Shown piece by piece: positions 44,758 to 51,904 of a stretch of DNA of 64,000 nucleotides. The translations under genes and the position numbers were made by a program. The notes beneath the pieces were generated by a model. The model made no database searches, was not told the origin of the DNA, and saw nothing but the letters and a program-made list of their open reading frames with translations. How positions within the stretch are numbered: the first letter of the stretch is position 1; each line of letters starts with the position of its first letter. The DNA is taken from assembly GCA_020444065.1 (NCBI GenBank), contig JAHLLQ010000005.1, forward strand, positions 310,001-374,000, given 5' to 3'. The stretch comes from a bacterium. GTDB taxonomy: Bacteria; Sumerlaeota; Sumerlaeia; SLMS01; JAHLLQ01.

Positions 44758-46125
44758 TTAGCGTTTTTCTTCAATAATTCCAAGGGCTTCGTCGACGACA
44801 TCGGCCAGGAAATCTGCATCGTCGCGTGTCAAACACATCGGGGGTTTGATACGCAAAACGTTGCCGAAGAGGCCGCCTTTGCCGAGTAGCAGGCCACGCT
44901 CGCGTGCCAGTTCGAGGAGCTCAACTGCCTCAGTGTTAGCCGGCTCCTTGGTCTTTCTGTCACGGACGAGCTCGACACCGAGCATCAGGCCCATACCGCG
45001 GACCTCGCCGATCAACGGGTGTTTGTCCGCAAGTGCCTCGAGACGGCCCTTCAGGTGCCCGCCGATTTCCTTGGCCTTCTGCTGGATGTTTTCCTCATCG
45101 ATTACCTGCAGCGTCGCATTGGCGGCAGCCATCGAGACCGGGTTGCCACCGTAGGTGTTGAAGTGCAGGCGCTGCTTCATGGTCTCGGCGATTTCCATAC
45201 GGGTCGTCACACCGCCGCAGGCGTAGCCGTTGGCAATGCCCTTGGCCATGGTGACCAGGTCGGGCTTCACGCCCCAGTTCTCGAAGGCCCAGAAGTGCTC
45301 GCCGGTGCGTCCGAAGCCGCCCTGGACTTCGTCGGCGATCACGACGCCGCCGTACTTGCGGACCGTCTCGTAGATGATGCCGAAGTATTCCTTCGGCGGG
45401 ACCACGACGCCGCCGACGCCCTGGAGGCACTCGCCGATAAAGGCGGCGATCTTGCCGGTGCTCTCGTACCTCAGTTTCTCGTCCAGATCGTGGGCGCACT
45501 TCATCGCGCAGTTCGGGTAGGAAAGGCCGAACGGGCAGCGGTAGCAGTAGCCCGGCGTGGCGTGCATGACGTTCTGGGGCGGGCCGGCGGGATACTTCCA
45601 TGTGCCGTGAGCCGTCAGGCCCAGGGCGCCCGTCGTGCCGCCGTGGTAGGCGTTGCGGAGCGCGACGACCGTCTCGTTGCCCGTAAACAGGCGCGCCATC
45701 AGGATGGCCGTCTCATTGGCCTCGGAGCCGGAGTTCGTGAAGTAACTGACGTCCAGACCTTCGGGGAAGTGATCGGACAGGTTCTTCGCGTACATGCCGA
45801 TGTTCGGGTGCAGATAGATCGTGGTCGTGTGCTGGATATGATCGATCTGCTCCTTGACGGCGCCGTTGACTTTGGGGTGGCTGTGGCCGACGCTGACGGT
45901 GACGATGCCACCAAAGGCGTCCAGGTACTGCTTGCCGGTGTCGTCCCACAGGTACTGCATGCGGCCTTCGACGACCATGATGGGGTTCTTGTAGAGGTGG
46001 AAGATCCCCGGATTGACGTGTTTCTGGCGTGTTTCAAGCACCTCCTCGCGCGAGGGGCCCTTCCAGGCCGGCGGCTGATAATCCGCCTTGGGGGGTGAAA
46101 GCTTCGTGGTTGGTTCGACAGACAT
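44758..46125 (-). CDS. Class III aminotransferase (AGXT2-like)
   Basis: The 455-residue pyridoxal-phosphate enzyme follows the alanine-glyoxylate aminotransferase 2 / (R)-3-amino-2-methylpropionate-pyruvate aminotransferase pattern: N131-S-G-S-E-A-N-E, D265-E-V-Q-G-G-F-G-R, and K295 in T-M-A-K-G-I as the Schiff-base lysine. A cysteine-rich segment (C194-Y-R-C, C206, C210) also occurs in AGXT2. Family substrates are beta-alanine, beta-aminoisobutyrate and glyoxylate. The gene is 19 bases behind an NCS1 permease, which makes degradation of a pyrimidine, hydantoin or beta-amino acid likely. AAGGGAG precedes ATG 46125. Confidence 0.88.
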   Translation of the reverse strand: MSVEPTTKLSPPKADYQPPAWKGPSREEVLETRQKHVNPGIFHLYKNPIMVVEGRMQYLWDDTGKQYLDAFGGIVTVSVGHSHPKVNGAVKEQIDHIQHTTTIYLHPNIGMYAKNLSDHFPEGLDVSYFTNSGSEANETAILMARLFTGNETVVALRNAYHGGTTGALGLTAHGTWKYPAGPPQNVMHATPGYCYRCPFGLSYPNCAMKCAHDLDEKLRYESTGKIAAFIGECLQGVGGVVVPPKEYFGIIYETVRKYGGVVIADEVQGGFGRTGEHFWAFENWGVKPDLVTMAKGIANGYACGGVTTRMEIAETMKQRLHFNTYGGNPVSMAAANATLQVIDEENIQQKAKEIGGHLKGRLEALADKHPLIGEVRGMGLMLGVELVRDRKTKEPANTEAVELLELARERGLLLGKGGLFGNVLRIKPPMCLTRDDADFLADVVDEALGIIEEKR

Positions 46126-46144
46126 GGTGAAACTCCCTTAAAAA

Positions 46145-47650
46145 TCAGACGTCCGGCCGGTCTCTGCGTTCGCCCGGGTGAATTGTGTTCATTACGACAG
46201 GATAAAGGCACAGGGCAACAAAGAACCCGATGAACCAGGCGAAATTGTAGATTTTGCTGAAAATCGCCGGGAACGGGGCATTGTCGCCCATCACCGTGTT
46301 CACGAATCCAGGGAGGTTCGGAAGGATCGACACGAGAAGGACCGCAATCGCCACCAGATTGAAGCCGCGGAAGAACGAGTACTGGCCCTTCGGGTTGTAG
46401 AGATCCCGGACGTCCAAGACGGTTTTCCGATACAGGAAGAAGTCGGAGATCATGATGCCCGCCACGGGGCCCAGCAGCGCGCTGTATCCAATCAGCCACG
46501 TGAAGATGTAGCCGTTCGGATCCTCGTAGAGCTTCCACGGGAACATCAGGATGCCGATGATCGCCGTCAGGATACCGCCCATCTTGAACGAAATCAGCTT
46601 CGGTGCCAGGTTTGCCAGGTCGTTGGCGGGGGAGACTACGTTGGCGGCGATGTTCGTCGACAGCGTTGCGATGGTCAGTCCGAGCATGGCGACGATGACG
46701 ATCGAGGCATTATCGAATCTCTGGAAGAGCAGGACCGGATCCCAGAGGGCCTCGCCGTAGATGATGACGGTGGCCTGTGTCACCACGATGCCGATGAAGG
46801 CGTACAGCGTCATGGTCGTCGGCAGGCCGATCGTCTGTCCCCAGACTTGGTCCTTCTGGGACTTCGCGAAGCGCGAGAAGTCGGGGATGTTCAGCGAGAG
46901 CGTCGCCCAGTAACCCACGACGGCGGTCAGTGCCGGAACGAAGGCGCCCCAGAAGGCGCCGCCCTTGAGTGTGGATTTCGTGGCGAACAACTCGGCCGTA
47001 CCGACCTTGGCCCAGGCCCAGACAAGCATGGCCAGGCCCAGTGCGATCAGCAGCGGCGCAGCCAGCTTCTCAAGCCACTTGATCCACTTCATGCCGTTGA
47101 TGATGACGACCAGATTGATCGCCCAGAAGATGAAGAAGCAGATGATTTCGCCGGCGTTAATGCCGAGGATCGGAAGGTCCGCCTCCGGGCCGGGGGGCTT
47201 GCTGCCGGTCAGGGCCAGCGCCAGCGTGTAGATGGCAAACCCGCCCACCCAGGACTGGATGCCGAACCAGCCGCAGGCCACGATGCCGCGCATGAGCGCC
47301 GGCACATTCGACCCGAGCGTTCCAAACGAGGCCCGCACCAGCACGGGGAAAGGAATGCCGTACTTCGTGCCGGGCACCGCGTTGAACACCATCGGCACCA
47401 GGACGATCAGATTGCCCAGCAGAACGGTTAGCGTGGCCTGCCACCAGGACATGCCACCGCTGATCATGCTGGAGGCGAGCTTGTATGTTGTAATGCAGAC
47501 AGACATGCCGACCCAAAGGGCGGCAATGTCCCACATGCCCCAGGTTCGTTGCTCCGGTCGAACAGGGGCCAGGTCCTCGTTAAACAGCCGGCTCTCCCCA
47601 AGTTCGCCGGCTATCTCCTCCCGCCCCGCGGAGACTTCTTCCACGGCCAT
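46145..47650 (-). CDS. NCS1-family nucleobase/hydantoin/allantoin:cation symporter
   Basis: The 501-residue protein has about 12 membrane helices and matches nucleobase:cation symporter-1 carriers. The start region has W-D-I-A-A-L-W-V-G-M-S, the central part G-Y-W-A-T-L-S-L-N-I-P-D-F-S-R, and later N-I-A-A-N-V-V-S-P-A-N-D, all family signatures. Relatives carry uracil, cytosine, hydantoin, allantoin or thiamine. The aminotransferase downstream suggests an amino-acid-yielding substrate. GAGGAA precedes ATG 47650. Confidence 0.9.
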   Translation of the reverse strand: MAVEEVSAGREEIAGELGESRLFNEDLAPVRPEQRTWGMWDIAALWVGMSVCITTYKLASSMISGGMSWWQATLTVLLGNLIVLVPMVFNAVPGTKYGIPFPVLVRASFGTLGSNVPALMRGIVACGWFGIQSWVGGFAIYTLALALTGSKPPGPEADLPILGINAGEIICFFIFWAINLVVIINGMKWIKWLEKLAAPLLIALGLAMLVWAWAKVGTAELFATKSTLKGGAFWGAFVPALTAVVGYWATLSLNIPDFSRFAKSQKDQVWGQTIGLPTTMTLYAFIGIVVTQATVIIYGEALWDPVLLFQRFDNASIVIVAMLGLTIATLSTNIAANVVSPANDLANLAPKLISFKMGGILTAIIGILMFPWKLYEDPNGYIFTWLIGYSALLGPVAGIMISDFFLYRKTVLDVRDLYNPKGQYSFFRGFNLVAIAVLLVSILPNLPGFVNTVMGDNAPFPAIFSKIYNFAWFIGFFVALCLYPVVMNTIHPGERRDRPDV

Positions 47651-47807
47651 GGGAATTCCTCATGATGTAAGTTCAGGTCCTTCAACTCTGCAAGTCACCC
47701 TGCCAGAGCCGACCAAGTCAAGGAAGGAAAGTTGTTGAGCGCTCCAGAGAGCTTGGCGGTAGGAGGAGGGAAATGGACCGGCGCGAGAGCCGTGAGGACA
47801 AAGAAAT

Positions 47808-47833
47808 CCGCCCGCCGGGTGAGCGGCGGGCGG
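47808..47833 (-). terminator. Terminator after the TIGR04073 pair
   Basis: Perfect 9-bp stem CCGCCCGCC (47808-47816) with GGCGGGCGG (47825-47833), eight-base loop, followed on the minus strand by ATTTCTTTGTCC. It is 30 bases after the stop of the 177-residue gene. Confidence 0.85.
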
Positions 47834-47863
47834 TGAAGACTTGCTGGTTTGTGGCGCTGTGGA

Positions 47864-48397
47864 TCAGTAGGAACGCGAGCTGATCGTGGCGTGGATTCCG
47901 GCGCTGCGCGCGCTGGTGTCGCCATAGGTGGGGCCGCCGGTCGCTGTGCTCATGGCGGGGACGGCATTGGCCTCCGACGCCAGGAATTCATCCTGGTACA
48001 ACGGAAGCCTATCGCCCCAGACACTTGGGAGGACGAACTCCGGATACATGATGGGGGCATATTCACGGGGCACAGGGAACGGGAAGCTGATGATCTCATA
48101 GGCTCCCGCCAGAGTGCGGGCCACGCCCCAGCCCACGCCCTTCACGAAACCAACGATCGTGCCGGTGAAGGGGTCGGTCTGGTGCCATTCCTTGGCGATG
48201 CACTTGGGGACTTCGACCCAGCCGAGCAGCAGGTTCGAGACGCCGCGGCCCAGCTTGTGGAACATCATGTCGATGTCGGTGCTTTCACGGTAGACGTCCT
48301 CGTCGCCCTGTGCAGAGGCGAACTGGGGTACCACCGCGAGCATCGCGACCATGCCAAGCAGGCAGAAAATGCGGGAAAGTCCAAAGTTACGCAACAT
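47864..48397 (-). CDS. Exosortase-system-associated protein, TIGR04073 family (first copy)
   Basis: The 177-residue exported protein has a signal peptide (cut near A-S-A-Q) and the family core: K-L-G-R-G-V-S-N-L-L-L-G-W-V-E-V-P-K, Q-T-D-P-F-T-G-T-I-V-G-F-V-K-G, and a C-terminal hydrophobic segment with P-F-P-V-P. TIGR04073 proteins occur in genomes with exosortase/PEP-CTERM surface systems; the biochemical role is unknown. No exosortase gene is in this window. It follows its paralogue by 47 bases; GGAGGATTT stands before the ATG. Confidence 0.8.
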   Translation of the reverse strand: MLRNFGLSRIFCLLGMVAMLAVVPQFASAQGDEDVYRESTDIDMMFHKLGRGVSNLLLGWVEVPKCIAKEWHQTDPFTGTIVGFVKGVGWGVARTLAGAYEIISFPFPVPREYAPIMYPEFVLPSVWGDRLPLYQDEFLASEANAVPAMSTATGGPTYGDTSARSAGIHATISSRSY

Positions 48398-48444
48398 GGG
48401 GAAGAAATCCTCCTGAACGTCTGATCCGGGGCCAGGCCGCCGGG

Positions 48445-48828
48445 CTACTCGACTTCGTCAATAAATGGGAAATCAGTCCGCTGAATCGACTGATAGTTGT
48501 TTCCATACAGGTCGATGGGGAATGTGACCACATCGACGACACCGAGGACGAGGCGACGGCCGGTGTACCACAGGCCCTTGCCAAAGCCGACAAAGCTGCC
48601 GGTGAACGGATCGGTGTTCTGGATCTCGCGGTTGATCTCGATGGGGACTTCGCACCAGCAGAAGCCGATATTTGCGGCGCCACGGACGAGTTTTCCGGAG
48701 ATTTTGGAAGTGTACGTACTTCCGTAAAGGGGCCCTTCGGCGTGAGCTTGGGTCGGGACAAAGAGCAGCCCGGCGGCCAGGATCAGGGCCGAGAATAAGA
48801 GCCGAATACGAAATGCGTGAGAAACCAT
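48445..48828 (-). CDS. Exosortase-system-associated protein, TIGR04073 family (second copy)
   Basis: The 127-residue exported protein is a shorter paralogue of the 177-residue gene. It has a signal peptide cut near A-H-A, then K-L-V-R-G-A-A-N-I-G-F-C-W-C-E-V-P, N-T-D-P-F-T-G-S-F-V-G-F-G-K-G and F-P-I-D-L-Y. It differs by cysteines C-W-C in the core helix, which the first copy lacks. ATG 48828 has GAGGAGAG about 10 bases upstream; a longer frame to 48894 is unsupported. Both copies are one transcription unit. Confidence 0.8.
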   Translation of the reverse strand: MVSHAFRIRLLFSALILAAGLLFVPTQAHAEGPLYGSTYTSKISGKLVRGAANIGFCWCEVPIEINREIQNTDPFTGSFVGFGKGLWYTGRRLVLGVVDVVTFPIDLYGNNYQSIQRTDFPFIDEVE

Positions 48829-49109
48829 CGCGCGACGCTCTCCTCTGCGAGTCTTGTGAGCCTGAAGGCCAGTGGTGCAAGATCGCGGCTTCACTTCGAT
48901 GCGCTAGGCGCTCGTTCCTTCAGGCGCAACCCTAAAGTGGTTGGCCACGAACCCCCGTTCATCACCTCAGTGAAGTCGAGTATGCTTTTCAATCGCAGAG
49001 GTGTCGAGCGGGAAATGCCCTCGTCTGGCGCTTTTTCCCGGCATCGGCCCACGGAGAATCGAACACTACTGGCTTGCTTTTGATCGGGGACCGGTTTCAT
49101 AAGCGCCGT

Positions 49110-49805
49110 ATGCGGAATGGCGACCGAAATATCAGCGCCCGGGAACTGGCCGAATGCTTCCTCTTTCGCGGTCTCAGCACCCCCCAACGTGAGGCCGTCG
49201 CGCCCCACGTGAGCCGCATCTCAGCGCCGCGCGGGACGCTCCTGTTCAGCGAGGGTGACGAGGCGGACGGCTTTTTTGTCGTGAGTTCCGGGATCGTGAA
49301 GATCTTCCGCGTCACGGAATCGGGCCAGGAGGCCGTGATGCACATTGTTCGGCCGGGGGATACCTTTGGCGAGCCGGCCATTTTCCTCGATATGACCTAT
49401 CCGGCCGCCGCGATCACTCTCTCACGGGCCGAGATTTGGTTTGTCCCGAAAAAACCCTTCCTGAAGGAACTCGATGCCGATCCGCAGTTCGCCCGCCGTC
49501 TGCTGGCCGGTTTTTCAGCCAAGGTCAAGGAGTTCAATCAGCGATTCGAGTCGCTGACGGCGGACAAACTCGAGACGCGACTGGCGAAGTGGCTCCTGCT
49601 GGAGTTCGGCCGCGAAGGTCACCTGGTTGAGGAATACGAATACGAGTTGCCGATACCGAAGAATGCCCTGGCGGCGCACCTCGGGGCTTCGCCGGAGACG
49701 CTGTCGCGCAGTTTCCGTTCGTTGGTCGACGATGGGCTTCTGTCAGTGAGGGGGAAGACGATCGTCTTCCACGCGTTGGAAGCATTGCGCCGCCGCGGCG
49801 AGTAA
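49110..49805 (+). CDS. Crp/Fnr-family transcriptional regulator
   Basis: The 231-residue protein has an N-terminal cyclic-nucleotide-binding-fold sensor domain (about 15-130, with R-G-T-L-L-F-S-E-G-D, P-G-D-T-F-G-E-P-A), a long dimer helix, and a C-terminal winged helix-turn-helix (183-210). The recognition helix reads P-E-T-L-S-R, nearer to FNR-type E-x-x-S-R than to CRP-type R-E-x-x-G-R. There are no N-terminal cysteines for an iron-sulfur cluster, so the signal is probably not FNR-like oxygen sensing. ATG 49110 lacks a clear ribosome site; TTG starts at 49074 or 49080 would add about 10 residues. The gene stands alone on its strand, convergent with rarA. Confidence 0.87.
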   Translation: MRNGDRNISARELAECFLFRGLSTPQREAVAPHVSRISAPRGTLLFSEGDEADGFFVVSSGIVKIFRVTESGQEAVMHIVRPGDTFGEPAIFLDMTYPAAAITLSRAEIWFVPKKPFLKELDADPQFARRLLAGFSAKVKEFNQRFESLTADKLETRLAKWLLLEFGREGHLVEEYEYELPIPKNALAAHLGASPETLSRSFRSLVDDGLLSVRGKTIVFHALEALRRRGE

Positions 49806-49835
49806 GGCGCCGTTACTTCTTCCTGGCTTTCTTCT

Positions 49836-51233
49836 TCACGGTTTTTTCCGTGCCGCACGCTCTTCCGCTCGGGCAGCATCGAGTTCCGACAGCCGCTCCT
49901 GCAGGCGAGCCTCCTGTCCCTGGTCGGTGGGCTCGTAAAGCGCCGTCCCTTCCAACTCATCGGGAAGACCCTGCTTGGGAACGAAATGCCCCGCCTCGTC
50001 GTGATCGTACGTGTAGCCGTCGCTGTAACCTTCGCTCTTCATCAGTCCGGTCGGCGCATTTCGCAGGTGGAGCGGCACCGGTAACGTCCCAGTCTCCTGA
50101 ATCAGTGCTGCCGTTCGCTTGCTGGCCATGTAGATGGCGTTTGATTTCGGAGCCATCGCCAGGGCAACGGCGAGTTGCGAGACGAAGATATTCCCCTCCG
50201 GCTGGCCGATCTTCTCGAAGGCATCCAGACACGCCACGGCGTGAACGAGTGCATTTGGCGCTGCCAGGCCGACGTCTTCGGATGCGGCGCGGATCAGGCG
50301 GCGCAGGATGAAGCGCGGGTCTTCGCCCCCGGCCAGCATGCGCTCGCACCAGTAGAGGGCGCCGTGGGGATCGCTGCTGCGGATGGTCTTGTGCAGTGCG
50401 GAGATGAGGTTGAAGTGCTCTTCGCCGCCGCGATCGTACATCAAATGGCGCTGAACGACCGCTACCACGTCGTCGCGTGTGATCGGTGCCGCTTCTGCTT
50501 CGGCGTGCTGCTCGCGGGCGACGTCTGCCGCGATTTCAAGAATCCCCAGCGCACGCCGCGCATCGCCATCGCTGAGTTGCACGATCGCGTCGAGCGCTTC
50601 CGACTCCACTTCGATCGGCGGCTCTTCTTCGACCTCGTTTAGTTCAGGTACGGCGCGTTGGAGGAGTTGGACGAGGTGCGTGTCTTCAATCGCTGCCAGC
50701 GTGAATACGCGGCAGCGCGAAAGCAGCGGTGCGATAACGGAGAAGCTCGGATTCTCCGTCGTGGCACCGATCAACGTGATCAGGCCGCTCTCGACGTGCG
50801 GCAGAAAGGCGTCCTGTTGCGCCTTATTGAAGCGGTGAATCTCGTCGATGAACAGGATCGTCTTGCGGGCGTACTGACGGTTGACCTTTGCGATGTCGAT
50901 GACGCCGCGGACGTCCTTGATGCCGGATGTGACGGCGGACAGCGTAATGAAGTCGGAGTCCGTTGTGCGTGCGATCAGAGAGGCAAGCGTCGTCTTGCCC
51001 GACCCGGGCGGCCCCCAGAGGATCATGGAAGGAACGCGGTTTCCATCGATCAGTCGGCGCAGGGGAGCATTCTGGCCGACAAGCTTCTCCTGGCCCATGA
51101 AGTCGCCGAACTCGGTGGGGCGCAACCGATCGGCAAGCGGGCGTGCGGATCGATTCTCGCCCGAGTCCGACTGCCGGGCAGGCCACTCGGAGCGAGCGGG
51201 CTCTTGCGCTTCTTCAAACATGTCTTCGGCCAT
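49836..51233 (-). CDS. rarA: Replication-associated recombination protein A (AAA+ ATPase)
   Basis: The 465-residue clamp-loader-like ATPase acts at stalled replication forks. The Walker A loop is G74-P-P-G-S-G-K-T81, Walker B L-F-I-D-E-I-H, sensor 1 I-G-A-T-T-E-N-P-S-F, and arginine finger region L-L-S-R-C-R. The C-terminal part contains the MgsA signature A-S-E-D-V-G-L-A and M-A-S-K-R. ATG 51233 has GGGGAG about 10 bases upstream; the frame reaching 51416 adds 61 unrelated residues. Confidence 0.94.
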   Translation of the reverse strand: MAEDMFEEAQEPARSEWPARQSDSGENRSARPLADRLRPTEFGDFMGQEKLVGQNAPLRRLIDGNRVPSMILWGPPGSGKTTLASLIARTTDSDFITLSAVTSGIKDVRGVIDIAKVNRQYARKTILFIDEIHRFNKAQQDAFLPHVESGLITLIGATTENPSFSVIAPLLSRCRVFTLAAIEDTHLVQLLQRAVPELNEVEEEPPIEVESEALDAIVQLSDGDARRALGILEIAADVAREQHAEAEAAPITRDDVVAVVQRHLMYDRGGEEHFNLISALHKTIRSSDPHGALYWCERMLAGGEDPRFILRRLIRAASEDVGLAAPNALVHAVACLDAFEKIGQPEGNIFVSQLAVALAMAPKSNAIYMASKRTAALIQETGTLPVPLHLRNAPTGLMKSEGYSDGYTYDHDEAGHFVPKQGLPDELEGTALYEPTDQGQEARLQERLSELDAARAEERAARKKP

Positions 51234-51340
51234 CCGGCGACGCTCCCCGCGCAACAGTGCCGGGAGGATGGCGGCTGCCCGGGGGAATTGGCAAGCGGAC
51301 GTTGGGGATGACGCCGTCACCGCTTGCGTCAGGAAGGTGG

Positions 51341-51359
51341 TTCTGTCACCCTGACAGAA
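51341..51359. promoter_or_regulatory. Inverted repeat upstream of the DUF507 gene
   Basis: TTCTGTCA (51341-51348), CCC, TGACAGAA (51352-51359) is a perfect 8-3-8 inverted repeat ending 20 bases before the DUF507 ATG. It may be an operator or a 5' mRNA hairpin; there is no T-run after it. Confidence 0.4.
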
Positions 51360-51379
51360 ACTTATCTGCGGAGTTCTCC

Positions 51380-51658
51380 ATGCGTCTTTCCCAGAATCAC
51401 GTCGATTATATCGCATTCCTCGTGCATCAGGGAATGAGGCAGCATCCGAATGTGACGGTTAAGGACCCGAATGCGGTGGTCACGACGGTTCGGCGGCTGC
51501 TGGTGGAAAACCTGCAGATGGAGGCGCAGATCGAGCGGGAAGCGGAGGAGATGCTCAAACCGCATCGGCAGCAGATCTTGCGGGAAGGGGCAGATTACCA
51601 GGCGATGCTGCGCGAAGGGAAAAAGACGCTGGCCAAGAAGAAGGGATTCGTTTTCTGA
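51380..51658 (+). CDS. DUF507 family protein
   Basis: The 92-residue helical protein starts with M-R-L-S-x-x-H-V-D-Y-I and ends in A-K-K-K-G-F-V-F, the pattern of the DUF507 family (unknown function). It has a central E/R-rich amphipathic helix. ATG 51380 has GGAG 7 bases upstream; the open frame reaches much further left but covers the rarA promoter region. It is cytoplasmic. Confidence 0.75.
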   Translation: MRLSQNHVDYIAFLVHQGMRQHPNVTVKDPNAVVTTVRRLLVENLQMEAQIEREAEEMLKPHRQQILREGADYQAMLREGKKTLAKKKGFVF

Positions 51659-51904
51659 TTGTACTGGTGTCTATTGGGATTGTCACGCTGAGCCATCCAT
51701 CCCCGGTGAGCCCGCCTGACGATCGAGGAATCTGGAGCAAAGCGGTTACGATAACAAGGTCTGGCGCCACGCGCTTTGGGCCTCGCGCGGGTGATTCCCG
51801 GGGGAGGAGCCCTCTGGGCCGGCTGTGCGCTTATTCCTTGCCTTGTTCCGAAGGTGCTGGTGTAGTGCGGGGCAGAGACTGGACGATACTCGGAGCGTTG
51901 GAAA

